Below, one piece after another: positions 27,526-35,889 of a stretch of DNA of 64,000 bases. The translations under genes and the position numbers were made by a program. The DNA is from Kitasatospora sp. A2-31 (GTDB lineage: Bacteria > Actinomycetota > Actinomycetes > Streptomycetales > Streptomycetaceae): contig NZ_JAKNTA010000005.1 of the NCBI RefSeq assembly GCF_022288725.1, positions 646,457-710,456 of the forward strand. The letters run 5' to 3'. The notes below the pieces were generated by a model, which did no database searches, was not told the origin of the DNA, and saw only the letters and a list, made by a program, of their open reading frames with translations. The first letter of the stretch is position 1, and every line of letters starts with the position of its first letter.

Positions 27526-28515
27526 GTGACAGACGCCGTCTTGCGCACCGAGCAGCACCGGCCCGCCGAGCCCGCCGTGCTCGATGACGTCCCCGGCTGG
27601 TTCTGGGACCACGACCGCCACCTGTTCGAGTGGTTCCTCACCCGGCAGGAGAAGGCCGGGGTGACCGGCGACCTGCTGGAGATGGGCGCCTACCTGGGCC
27701 GCAGCGCCATCGTCATCGGTAGCCACCTGCAGCCGTCCGAGACTTTCACCGTCTGTGACCTGTTCGACTCGGACGCCCCGGACGACGAGAACGCCGCCGA
27801 GATGGAGATGTCCTACCGCAGGACGCTGACCAGGTCCGCGTTCGAGGAGAACTACCTCGCCTTCCACGACGCGCTACCCGAGATCATCCAGGCGCCGACC
27901 TCGACCCTGGCCGGCGGCCGGATCCCGGCCGGCGCCTTCCGCTTCATCCACATCGACGCCTCGCACCTGTACGAGCACGTGGTGGGCGACCTGCAGGTGG
28001 CCCGGGTGGCACTGCAGCCCGAGGGCGTGGTGGTCCTGGACGACTACCGGTCGGCGCACACGCCCGGCGTCGCCGCCGCCACCTGGGAGGCCGTGTTCAA
28101 CCACGGCCTGAAGCCGATAGTGCTGACCGAGGGCAAGTTCTACGGCACCTGGGGCGACCCCGAGCCGGCCCAGCGCGACCTGCTGGACCGGGTGGACCTG
28201 TCCGAGGACTGCGACCTCACGGTGGAGCTGCTGAACGGCCGGCGCCTGGTGCGCATCGGCAACCACCCGCTGCGGATCGCCCCGTTCCGACCCTCCCGCC
28301 ACCACGAGCGGCTGGCCGCGGAGGCCGCCCGCCGCGAGGCCGAGCAGGCGGCGGAGGAGGAGCTGCGGGCGCAGCGCGCGGCCGCGGCCGACCTCGACGC
28401 CCGCCGCGCCCGCGCGGCCGAGCGCCGGCGCCCGGTCAACGTCGCCAAGCGCGTCGCCGGCGACCTCCTGCCCCCCGTGGTCACCTCCGCCATCCGCCGC
28501 GCCCGCCGCGGCTGA
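27526..28515 (+). CDS. Class I SAM-dependent methyltransferase (Methyltransf_24-like) with charged C-terminal tail
   Basis: 329 residues. The SAM-binding motif I-like segment GDLLEMGAYLGRSAIVIG is near residue 45. The motif with the acidic residue and histidine, FRFIHIDASHLYEHVVGDL, and GVVVLDDYRS follow, as in the TylF/Methyltransf_24 type. After about residue 250 the chain becomes an Arg/Glu/Ala-rich probable coiled coil (EAARREAEQAAEEELRAQRA), ending in a basic segment that could contact membrane or nucleic acid. GTG 27526 follows AAGGAG by 7 bases. Substrate unknown; there are no sugar or natural-product genes beside it. Confidence 0.85.
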   Translation: MTDAVLRTEQHRPAEPAVLDDVPGWFWDHDRHLFEWFLTRQEKAGVTGDLLEMGAYLGRSAIVIGSHLQPSETFTVCDLFDSDAPDDENAAEMEMSYRRTLTRSAFEENYLAFHDALPEIIQAPTSTLAGGRIPAGAFRFIHIDASHLYEHVVGDLQVARVALQPEGVVVLDDYRSAHTPGVAAATWEAVFNHGLKPIVLTEGKFYGTWGDPEPAQRDLLDRVDLSEDCDLTVELLNGRRLVRIGNHPLRIAPFRPSRHHERLAAEAARREAEQAAEEELRAQRAAAADLDARRARAAERRRPVNVAKRVAGDLLPPVVTSAIRRARRG

Positions 28516-28624
28516 CCGCCTCGACGCCCGACCCCTTCCGGCCGCGGTGATCCGCTGAATCACGGCATACCGCATCACCGCATCGCCGGATCGCGTCCGC
28601 CGCCCGCCTCACCGGCGGTGCGCC

Positions 28625-28659
28625 CGGGAGCCGCGTGGGCCCGAGCCACGCGGCTCCCG
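28625..28659 (+). terminator. Terminator of the methyltransferase gene
   Basis: A perfect 14-bp stem (CGGGAGCCGCGTGG with CCACGCGGCTCCCG) and a 7-base loop, 109 bases after the stop. Confidence 0.75.
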
Positions 28660-28903
28660 CCGTTCCCGCCCCCGGCTCACGCCGCCGGTCGCGTCCCCGC
28701 CGGCCGTACCGCCGACCCCGCAGCCGCCCGACCGTCCCGGCGCCGAGGGCACCCCTCCCACCACCGGAGCGCCGGTCGGGCCGACTCGACCGGCGCTCCG
28801 AAGACCTGTCGGGCCTGCGCACCTCCCGGGACATCGACACGGGCGGCAGGCGGTTCGGCCGTAGGGGTCGCCACGCGGCCCGGTGAGGATGCGTCCCGGC
28901 AAA

Positions 28904-28950
28904 GGGGAGAGGGGTGTGCCGAGCTCGATGCCCGGTACACCCCTCTCCCC
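28904..28950 (-). terminator. Terminator of the APC permease gene
   Basis: A perfect 14-bp stem (GGGGAGAGGGGTGT with ACACCCCTCTCCCC) around a 19-base loop that can itself fold. It begins 16 bases past the permease stop. Confidence 0.8.
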
Positions 28951-28965
28951 CTACCGGGAGTCCGC

Positions 28966-30642
28966 TCAGACGTGCGACGTCTCGCCGGCCTGGTGGGGCA
29001 GGCGGGTGACGATGCTGTCGGCGTCCGCTTCCTCGGCGGCGAGTTCGGCCTTGACGGCGGCGAGGGACGGGTTGGCCCAGGCGCTCGCGACGCCCCACTG
29101 GTAGAAGGCCAGCCCGATCGCCGCGACGATCAGCAGGTCCCAGCCCTCCGGCAGGTAGCCGTGGCCGCCGAAGTCGGCGGAGCCGGCCCAGGAGACGGCG
29201 GCCATCACGAACAGGTAGGCGACCATCCAGGCGCCCGCCTTGAGGTGCGGCTTCAGCTCGGCAAAGGGCTTGCGCAGCTCGTACCAGGCCCAGATGGGCA
29301 GGCCGGCCGCCATCAGCAGGATGACCTTGCCGGTCAGCGGCCAGCGGGCCCAGTAGAGCACCAGCGAGCCGAAGACCATGGCGACCGGGGCGATCACCGG
29401 CATGGCGCGCAGGCGGACCGGGCGCGGCAGCTCGGGGGCCAGCCGGCGCAGCGCCATGACGGCGACCGGGCCGGTGATGTACGAGATCACGGTGGCCACC
29501 GAGACGATCTCGGCGAGCGAGCCCCAGCCGCGGAAGACCGCGAGGAAGAGGAAGGCGATCAGCAGGTTGAGCAGCAGGGCCGGGCGCGGGATGCCGGTCT
29601 TCGGGTCCACCCGGCCGAACAGGCCCGGCAGGTGACCGTTCTCCTGCACGCCGTGGATCATGCGCGAGGTGGTGGCGGCGTAGATCATGCCGGTGCCGCT
29701 GGGGGAGACGAAGGCGTCCGCGTAGAGCAGCAGCGCCAGCCAGTTCAGGCCCCAGGCGATGGAGAGGTCGGCCAGCGGGGAGGTGTAGCCGAGCGAGCCC
29801 CAGCCGCCGGAGAGGTCCGCGGCCGGGATGGCACCCAGGAAGGCGACCTGCAGCGCGACGTAGATCACCAGGGCGATCAGGATCGAGCCGATCACGGCCT
29901 TGGGCAGCGACTTGCCGGGGTTGCGCGCCTCGGCGGCCAGGTTCAATGGGGACTGGAAGCCGTTGAAGGCCCAGACGATGCCGGAGACGGCGACCGCCGT
30001 GAAGACCGCGCTCCAGCCGTTCGGCGCGAAGCCGCCGTGGTCGGTGAAGTGGGCGGTGTCGAAGTGGGCGAGCAGCAGCGCGCCCGCCGTCAGCGTCGGC
30101 ACGACGACCTTGAACACGGTGATCGCGGTGTTGGTCTTGGCGAACAGCGTGATCGCGAACCAGTTCAGCGCGAAGTAGCCGACCAGCAGCACACTGGCCA
30201 GGGCCACGCCGCTGACGGACAGCTCCTCCCCGTCGAACAGGCCCTTGGCCCAGCCGAAGTCCCAGGAGCTCATGTACTGGACCGAGGCGGTCGCCTCGCC
30301 GGGGATCACCGAGACGATCGCGATCCAGTTGGCCCAGGCGGCCAGGTACCCCGCCAGCGACCCGTGCGAGTACTGGCCGTACCGGACCATCCCGCCGGCC
30401 TTGGGGAACATCGAGCCGAGCTCGCTGTAGGTCAGCGCGATGGTGAGCGCGACCGCGGCCCCGATCACCCACGCGACGATCGACGCGGGGCCGGCCAGTC
30501 TGGCCGCGCGCTCGGCTCCGAACAGCCAGCCCGACCCGATGATCGAGCCGAGCCCGACCGCGGTCAGGCTGATGGTGCCGAGCGAACGTCGGTAGTTCTG
30601 ATGGGAGGCCGTCGATGCCGTCGTCGAATCGGGCGCGCTCAA
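28966..30642 (-). CDS. APC-family amino acid permease
   Basis: 558 residues with about twelve to fourteen hydrophobic helices. The APC N-terminal signature is LTAVGLGSIIGSGWLFGAER. The unwound helix-1 GSG motif and the helix-6 region VWAFNGFQSPLNLAAEARNP are recognisable. It resembles the aspartate/basic amino acid transporter branch. Start TTG 30642 follows GAGAGAGG. A CATAGT hexamer about 50 bases upstream is a possible -10. The charged C-terminal tail is cytoplasmic. The substrate is uncertain. Confidence 0.9.
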   Translation of the reverse strand: MSAPDSTTASTASHQNYRRSLGTISLTAVGLGSIIGSGWLFGAERAARLAGPASIVAWVIGAAVALTIALTYSELGSMFPKAGGMVRYGQYSHGSLAGYLAAWANWIAIVSVIPGEATASVQYMSSWDFGWAKGLFDGEELSVSGVALASVLLVGYFALNWFAITLFAKTNTAITVFKVVVPTLTAGALLLAHFDTAHFTDHGGFAPNGWSAVFTAVAVSGIVWAFNGFQSPLNLAAEARNPGKSLPKAVIGSILIALVIYVALQVAFLGAIPAADLSGGWGSLGYTSPLADLSIAWGLNWLALLLYADAFVSPSGTGMIYAATTSRMIHGVQENGHLPGLFGRVDPKTGIPRPALLLNLLIAFLFLAVFRGWGSLAEIVSVATVISYITGPVAVMALRRLAPELPRPVRLRAMPVIAPVAMVFGSLVLYWARWPLTGKVILLMAAGLPIWAWYELRKPFAELKPHLKAGAWMVAYLFVMAAVSWAGSADFGGHGYLPEGWDLLIVAAIGLAFYQWGVASAWANPSLAAVKAELAAEEADADSIVTRLPHQAGETSHV

Positions 30643-31026
30643 CGAATCGGTCCTCTCTCTCGTCGGGGCCAGGGCAAACGCAGAGCAGACTATGGTGCCA
30701 AATCGGGCGAAAGCCTCAGGTGAAGCTCAGATCGTTCGATCGTTGCCATCTCGTGTCCGACTATCGGAGTTCGGTGCCCGCAGGTCCGGGGCGTGACGGC
30801 GCGGGGGGCGGCGGTGCGGGGGCCGGGCGGAGAGCGGCGTACGCCCGGCGCACGGCCGCGTGTCGCACGGCCGCGTGTCGCAGGGCCGGGGCGAGGCCGG
30901 GGCCCGCGGTCGGGACGGATCGCGGTGCGGAGGCAGTGCCCCGCCGCCATTCCCCCACCGTGGAGCCGCGAAAGCAGGCGGTAAAGCGGGCCGGCAAAGC
31001 GGGCGGCAAGCAGGCGGCAAAGAGAA
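30643..31026. other. Intergenic region with short repeats
   Basis: No gene found. Besides the permease promoter region it holds two exact tandem copies of CACGGCCGCGTGTCG (30851, 30866). Near 30970-31022 there are several purine-rich GCAGGCGGTAAA/GCGGGCGGCAAA-like units. Confidence 0.6.
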
Positions 31027-31064
31027 ATTCCCCGTGGGATCTCTTTCGAGTTCCCACGGGGAAT
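31027..31064 (-). terminator. Terminator of tRNA-Leu
   Basis: A perfect 13-bp stem (ATTCCCCGTGGGA with TCCCACGGGGAAT) around 12 bases, 6 bases past the tRNA end. It is followed on the minus strand by the T-rich TTTCTCTTT, a classic intrinsic terminator. Confidence 0.88.
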
Positions 31065-31070
31065 CGCCGG

Positions 31071-31155
31071 TGTCCGAGGGGGGACTTGAACCCCCACGCC
31101 CGATAAAGGGCACTAGCACCTCAAGCTAGCGCGTCTGCCATTCCGCCACCCGGAC
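31071..31155 (-). tRNA. tRNA-Leu, anticodon GAG
   Basis: Read on the minus strand, 85 nt beginning GTCCGGGTGGCGGAATGG. The acceptor stem pairs GTCCGGG with CTCGGAC (one G-U). The anticodon arm is CTAGC-TTGAGGT-GCTAG, giving GAG (reads CUC/CUU). The long variable arm TGCCCTTTATCGGGCG is typical of class II Leu tRNAs. The T arm has GGTTCAAGTCC. The discriminator is A, and CCA is not encoded, as usual in Streptomyces. Confidence 0.96.
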
Positions 31156-31205
31156 GGGGTGTGTGCTTCGGGGGCTTTTCTCTCGCCCCCTCGGCGACAG
31201 AGAGA

Positions 31206-31235
31206 ACATTACCAGGGTTCTGGAGTGCTTCTCAC
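31206..31235 (-). promoter_or_regulatory. Possible tRNA-Leu promoter
   Basis: On the minus strand GTGAGA (31235-31230) and TAATGT (31211-31206) are separated by 18 bases. The hexamers are reasonable -35 and -10 matches and would start a 40-45 base leader before the tRNA. Confidence 0.4.
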
Positions 31236-31486
31236 CTGCGTTTCCCCGGTGGGGATCGCGCAGGTGGCCGGGACGGGTCGATGATCTGAGCGAAGCGGTG
31301 GTTTCGGGGGCGGGAAGCGGTCGGGTTGGGAGGGGGGAGCGATCGGAATCGGTCGGGAGCGATCCGACACGGGCAAGTTGTCGACGGTGCCCCGGACCCC
31401 CCGGTGGCTCTCCTAGCCTCTGTGGACCGAGGGCGCCATGAGCGGAACGCCTGATTCCCGGGGTCGCGGACGAAGGGCGGCTGGAC
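31236..31486. other. Intergenic, no gene found
   Basis: Together with 31156-31205 this gap is about 330 bases between the divergent tRNA and the ATPase gene. It should hold the ATPase promoter, but I cannot assign hexamers with confidence. No conserved frame seen. Confidence 0.4.
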
Positions 31487-31993
31487 GTGGAGCTGGAGCA
31501 GATCGGCGGGGCGGCGCAGGCCGGGCCGAGACGGGTCGGGACCGGGCCGGTCGAGGGGGTGTGGCGGTTCGCGGTGCCGGCCGCCGAGGCCTCCGTGCCG
31601 CGGACCAGGCACGCGGTGCGGGACCGGCTGCTGGCCCAGGGGATGGCCGGGGTGCGCTACCAGGAGCTGGTGGACGACGTGCTGCTGATCGTCTCCGAGC
31701 TGGTCGGCAACGCCGTGACCCACGCCGCGGAGCTCTCCCCGGAGGTGACCACCGAGCTGGCGGTGCGGGGCGGCTGGGTGCGGGTCTCGGTCGAGGACGG
31801 CGACCCGTACCGGCCGAAGGCGCTGGAGAGCGACACCGGGCGGACCGGTGGGCGGGGGCTGCTGCTGGTGAAGAGCGTGACGCTGCAGGCCGGGGGGATC
31901 TGCGACGTCGAGCGCACGGGGGAGGGCGGCAAGGTCATCTGGGCCTCGCTGCCCATCCCCCGGCAGGACGCGGACCGGCCCGGGGCCGGGTGA
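31487..31993 (+). CDS. RsbW-like ATP-binding protein (HATPase_c_2, anti-sigma type)
   Basis: 168 residues. The Bergerat ATP-binding fold of the HATPase_c_2 type is visible: N-box LIVSELVGNAVTHA, then VSVEDGDPYRP, and the G-box TGGRGLLLVKSV. This small stand-alone kinase type is very abundant in Streptomyces and usually binds sigma factors or anti-anti-sigma proteins. GTG 31487 is preceded by GAAGGGCGG. No adjacent sigma factor or antagonist is seen, so its partner is encoded elsewhere. Confidence 0.88.
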   Translation: MELEQIGGAAQAGPRRVGTGPVEGVWRFAVPAAEASVPRTRHAVRDRLLAQGMAGVRYQELVDDVLLIVSELVGNAVTHAAELSPEVTTELAVRGGWVRVSVEDGDPYRPKALESDTGRTGGRGLLLVKSVTLQAGGICDVERTGEGGKVIWASLPIPRQDADRPGAG

Positions 31994-32069
31994 GCGCCCG
32001 AGAGCCGGGTGACCGCCCGAGGCCGACCGTCCGGACCGGAGCCGAAGTGGCCGGACGCCGCTCGGGCGC

Positions 32070-32726
32070 CTACCAGTCGCGCCCGGCGATCTCGCGGATC
32101 CCGGGCAGCGCCGCCTCGAAGACCGTCCGGAACCAGACCGAGAACGGCCGCTCCTCCTCCAGCTCGCGCAGCTCCTGCGCGGTCACGAAGGCGAAGTCGT
32201 CCACCTCCTCCGGGTTCGGCCGCACCGGCGCGGTGACCAGCCCGACGAACAGGTGGTTCCACTCCCGCTCGATCAGGCCCGAGGCCTCGTCCGGCAGGTC
32301 GTAGCGGACCGTCCCCGCCTCGCAGAGCAGCGCCGGGGCGACGCCCAGCTCCTCGGCGGTGCGCCGGGCGGCGGCGACGAACGGCTGCTCGTCGGGGTAC
32401 GGGTGGCCACAGCAGGTGTTCGACCAGACGCCGGGGGAGTGGTACTTGCCCAGCGCGCGGCGCTGCAGCAGCAGGCGGCCCTGGCGGTCGAAGAGGAACA
32501 CCGAGAACGCCCGGTGCAGCCGGCCCGGCTGCTGGTGGGCCCAGAGCTTCTCCGCGGTGCCGATGGTCACGCCCTCGTCGTCGACGAGCTCCAGCAGGAT
32601 CTCCGGCCCGGCGGCCCCCGTCCCGGCCGCGGCAGTCGGGTCGGCCGTCACGTCGGTCTCCACGTCGAGACCGGTGTCGATCTCGGAGGTGAAGTGCGTC
32701 GGGCTGGTCGGCAGACTCTGGGGCAT
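32070..32726 (-). CDS. idi: Isopentenyl-diphosphate delta-isomerase, type I
   Basis: 218 residues from ATG 32726 (AGAGG just upstream). The Nudix-type IPP isomerase features are present: the active-site cysteine in SNTCCGHPYPDEQ, the metal/Glu site in LIEREWNHLFVG, and the Nudix-like helix AARRTAEELGV. It interconverts IPP and DMAPP. The N-terminal ~45 residues are an Ala/Thr-rich extension. It lies divergent from the CDP-alcohol gene set and about 6 kb from the hopanoid cluster, both of which may use isoprenoid products. Confidence 0.94.
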   Translation of the reverse strand: MPQSLPTSPTHFTSEIDTGLDVETDVTADPTAAAGTGAAGPEILLELVDDEGVTIGTAEKLWAHQQPGRLHRAFSVFLFDRQGRLLLQRRALGKYHSPGVWSNTCCGHPYPDEQPFVAAARRTAEELGVAPALLCEAGTVRYDLPDEASGLIEREWNHLFVGLVTAPVRPNPEEVDDFAFVTAQELRELEEERPFSVWFRTVFEAALPGIREIAGRDW

Positions 32727-32828
32727 GAGGCCTCTTTCGGGGGCAAAGGGAGCACCGGTGGCGTCGTGCTCCAGTCTGCCGTACGGGTGGCGGTGCACAG
32801 GGGTCCCACGCACAACCGGGCCGATCAT

Positions 32829-33255
32829 GACCGAACCCGGTCCGATCCCGTCCCCGGAACGGGCAACGGATTAGCAGAACCGTTCGGGTCCCGTTCGGCC
32901 GGCGTTCGATCCGATGGTGCACGCACGGCGAAACCGACACCTCGGCGGCACTCCTCCTCCACAACCCCCGCCGCCCCGGCCCGGTGCGGCCGCCGCCCGT
33001 CCGAGGCCCGGCGTCCGCCGGGCCCCGGCCCCGTTCGGGCTGGTCGCCACGGTCGCCTACCATCACATACGACGCGGTGCCCGCATCCCCGGCGGCACCG
33101 GCGCGCCACCCGCGCGCCGGCGGCAGCGCACCCATCGACGGGTGGACGGCGGCAGCGCACCCACCGAGGGACCGCACGGACCGGACGGACCGACGGACCA
33201 GCGGACACGACGGATCAACGGATCACCAGAGCACGACGGATCAGGAGACCCCCGC
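32829..33255. other. Intergenic region between idi and the nucleotidyltransferase gene
   Basis: No gene found. Around 32880-32910 are two CCGTTCGG copies. From about 33150 to 33240 degenerate repeats of GACGGACC and ACGGATCA occur (three copies of the latter). The promoters of the two divergent transcripts must lie here. Confidence 0.45.
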
Positions 33256-34011
33256 ATGATCGGCCTCGTCCTGGCAGCCGGCGCCGGCCGCCGACTGCGC
33301 CCGTACACCGACACCCTGCCCAAGGCGCTGGTGCCGGTCGACGGGGAGCGGACCGTCCTGGACCTCACCCTCGGCAACTTCGCCGAGGTCGGCCTGCGCG
33401 AGGCGGCGATCGTCGTCGGCTACCGCAAGGAGGCGGTGTACGACCGCAAGGCGGCGCTGGAGCGGAAGTACGGCGTCAAGCTCACCCTGGTGGAGAACGA
33501 CAAGGCCGAGGAGTGGAACAACGCCTACTCCCTCTGGTGCGCCCGGGAGCTCTTCACCGAGGGCCTGCTGCTCGCCAACGGCGACACCGTCCACCCGGCC
33601 TCCGTCCAGCGGACCATGCTGGAGGGCAACGCCCGGCTCACCGCGAGCGGTGACGCCCCCGGCATCCTGCTCGCCCTCGACACGGTGAAGAAGCTCGCCG
33701 ACGAGGAGATGAAGGTCGTCGTCGACCCCGCCGCCGGCATGCGCCGCATCACCAAGCTGATGGACCCGGCCGAGGCCACCGGCGAGTACATCGGCGTCAC
33801 CGTGATCAACCCGGCCGCCGCCGCCGACCTCACCGACGCGCTGCGCACCACCTACGAGCGCGACCCGCAGCTGTACTACGAGGACGGCTACCAGGAGATG
33901 GTCGACCGCGGCCTGCGGATCGACGTGCAGCCGATCGGTGAGGTGTCCTGGGTCGAGGTCGACAACCACGACGACCTGGCCAAGGCGCGGGAGATCGCGT
34001 GCCAGTACTGA
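33256..34011 (+). CDS. Nucleotidyltransferase, probably LicC-like cytidylyltransferase
   Basis: 251 residues. The NTP-transferase signature is IGLVLAAGAGRRLRPYTDTLPKAL in two overlapping parts: LAAGAGRRL and PKALVPV. The segment EWNNAYSLWCARELF matches the NN.YSL motif of LicC-type CTP:phosphocholine and related phospho-alcohol cytidylyltransferases rather than sugar-1-phosphate uridylyltransferases. NGDTV supplies the metal-binding Asp. ATG 33256 follows AGGAGA. Its stop overlaps the next gene by 13 bases. With a CDP-alcohol phosphotransferase two genes on, the likely product is a CDP-linked alcohol phosphate. Nucleotide and substrate are inferred. Confidence 0.85.
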   Translation: MIGLVLAAGAGRRLRPYTDTLPKALVPVDGERTVLDLTLGNFAEVGLREAAIVVGYRKEAVYDRKAALERKYGVKLTLVENDKAEEWNNAYSLWCARELFTEGLLLANGDTVHPASVQRTMLEGNARLTASGDAPGILLALDTVKKLADEEMKVVVDPAAGMRRITKLMDPAEATGEYIGVTVINPAAAADLTDALRTTYERDPQLYYEDGYQEMVDRGLRIDVQPIGEVSWVEVDNHDDLAKAREIACQY

Positions 34012-35060
34012 CCCGGCTGGTGCCGTCGCCGGTCTTCGTGGAGATCCGCTCGGGCGCGCTGGACGCGCTCGGCGGCATCCTCGCCGACCAGCGGCTCTCC
34101 GCCTCGGGCCGGATCGCGGTGGCGATCAGCAACGGCTCGGGCGCGGTGCTGCGCGCGCGGCTGGAGCCGGCCCTGCCCGGTGCCGACTGGTACAACGTGG
34201 ACGACGGCAGCCTGGACAGCGCGGTCCGGCTGGCGGAGGCGATGCGCGGCGGGCACTACGACGCGATCGTCGGCCTCGGTGGCGGCAAGATCATCGACGC
34301 CGCCAAGTACGCCGCCGCCCGGGTCGGGCTGCCGCTGGTCGCGGTCGCCACCAACCTCGCCCACGACGGCATCTGCTCGCCCGTCTCCACCCTCGACAAC
34401 GACGCCGGCCGGGGCTCCTACGGGGTGCCCAGCCCGATCGGGATCGTGGTGGACCTGGACGTGATCCGGCAGGCCCCGCCGCGCTTCGTGGCGGCCGGGA
34501 TCGGCGACGTCATCTCCAACATCTCGGCCTGCGCCGACTGGGAGCTGTCGCAGGCCCGGACCGGTGAACCGGTGGACGGACTGGCCGTCGCGATGGCCCG
34601 CTCGGCCGGCGAGAACCTGCTGCGCCACCCAGGAGACCTCCAGGACCAGGACCTCCTTACTGCGCTCGCGGAAGCCCTGGTACTGTCCGGCATCGCGATG
34701 AACATCGCGGGCAGCACCCGGCCCTCCTCGGGCGCCTGCCACGAGATCTCGCATGCCCTGGACGTGCTGTATCCCAAGCGGTCCGCCCAGCACGGCGAGC
34801 AGGTCGGCCTCGGGGCCGCCTTCGCCAGCTTCCTGCGGGGCGAGCGCGAGCTGACCGGTCTGATCGTGGAGCGCCTGGCGCGCCACGGCCTGCCGGTGAC
34901 CGCTGCTCAGATCGGCTTCACCGAGGCGGAGTTCACCGAAGCGGTGCACTACGCTCCGAACACCCGTCCGGGCCGCTTCACCATCCTCGAGCACCTCGAC
35001 CTCTCCCCTTCAGCCATCAGGGACGCGTACGCCGACTATGTCCAAGCCGTCAACAGCTGA
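33999..35060 (+). CDS. Iron-containing alcohol dehydrogenase, glycerol-1-phosphate dehydrogenase-like
   Basis: 353 residues. The NAD(P)-binding GGGK motif is in IVGLGGGKIIDAAKY. The phosphate/lid region VAVATNLAHDGICSPVST resembles G1P dehydrogenase and AraM (T.xxHDG..SP). Metal-ligand histidines are likely in SGACHEISHALD and KRSAQHGEQVGLG. Enzymes of this class reduce dihydroxyacetone phosphate or related ketose phosphates to polyol phosphates. GTG 33999 lies inside the previous gene's end. The stop overlaps the next gene by 23 bases. So it probably supplies the polyol phosphate for the adjacent cytidylyltransferase; the exact polyol is unknown. Confidence 0.87.
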   Translation: MPVLTRLVPSPVFVEIRSGALDALGGILADQRLSASGRIAVAISNGSGAVLRARLEPALPGADWYNVDDGSLDSAVRLAEAMRGGHYDAIVGLGGGKIIDAAKYAAARVGLPLVAVATNLAHDGICSPVSTLDNDAGRGSYGVPSPIGIVVDLDVIRQAPPRFVAAGIGDVISNISACADWELSQARTGEPVDGLAVAMARSAGENLLRHPGDLQDQDLLTALAEALVLSGIAMNIAGSTRPSSGACHEISHALDVLYPKRSAQHGEQVGLGAAFASFLRGERELTGLIVERLARHGLPVTAAQIGFTEAEFTEAVHYAPNTRPGRFTILEHLDLSPSAIRDAYADYVQAVNS

Positions 35061-35889
35061 CCCCGCCACGAAGGGCTCTCCCCCGGCCCCGGTGGACCTC
35101 ACCCGCCGCCCCTCCGTCGAGGAGCTGCGCGCGGTGATCCACCCGGAGGGCATGCTCCAGCGCCGCAGCGCGGAGCACTGGGCCGGCCGCCTCTACATGC
35201 GGAAGATCTCGCTGCGGATCACCCGCGTGCTCTCCACCATGACGGCGATCACGCCCAACGGCCTGACCTACCTGATGATGTTCACCGGCATCCTGGCCGG
35301 TGCCGCACTCGTCGTCCCGGGCCTCGTCGGCGCCGTCCTCGGCGCCCTGCTCATCCAGGTCTACCTGCTCCTCGACTGCGTCGACGGCGAGGTCGCCCGC
35401 TGGCGGCGGCAGACCTCGCTCACCGGTGTCTACCTGGACCGGGTCGGCCACTACATGTCCGAGGCGGCCCTGCTCACCGGCCTCGGCCTGCGCGCCACCG
35501 ACCTGCTGCACCGCGAGGGCGGCGGCTCGCACTGGGAGTGGGCGTTCCTCGGCACCCTGGCCGCGCTCGGCGCGATCCTGATCAAGTCCGAGACGGACCT
35601 GGTGGACGTGGCCCGCGCCCGCAGCGGCATGACCGCGGTCGAGGACAGCGCCTCGGTGCCGCGCTCTGCCGGCGTCGCCAAGGCCCGCCGGGCGGCCTCC
35701 GTCCTCAAGTTCCACCGGCTGGTGGGCGCGGTCGAGGCCTCGCTGTTCATCCTCGCCGCGGGCGTCGCGGACGCCGTGCACGGCGGGCTGTTCTTCACCC
35801 GGCTGGCGGTGGTCGTCCTGGCCGCGATCGCCATGCTGCAGACCGTGCTCCACCTGCTGAGCATCGTCCTGTCGAGCAGGCTGCGGTGA
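35038..35889 (+). CDS. CDP-alcohol phosphatidyltransferase-family membrane enzyme with altered motif
   Basis: 283 residues with about six membrane helices. The family motif DxxDGxxARx8Gx3Dx3D is clear from DCVDGEVAR through TGVYLDRVGH, but the fourth aspartate is histidine (DRVGH). The first three Asp residues, which bind metal and CDP, are kept. The enzyme should move a phospho-alcohol from a CDP carrier to a hydroxyl acceptor in the membrane. It overlaps the Fe-ADH gene by 23 bases and the GT2 gene as GTGA. The Asp-to-His change affects the proposed general-base position, so activity and acceptor may differ from phospholipid synthases. Confidence 0.9.
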   Translation: MSKPSTADPATKGSPPAPVDLTRRPSVEELRAVIHPEGMLQRRSAEHWAGRLYMRKISLRITRVLSTMTAITPNGLTYLMMFTGILAGAALVVPGLVGAVLGALLIQVYLLLDCVDGEVARWRRQTSLTGVYLDRVGHYMSEAALLTGLGLRATDLLHREGGGSHWEWAFLGTLAALGAILIKSETDLVDVARARSGMTAVEDSASVPRSAGVAKARRAASVLKFHRLVGAVEASLFILAAGVADAVHGGLFFTRLAVVVLAAIAMLQTVLHLLSIVLSSRLR

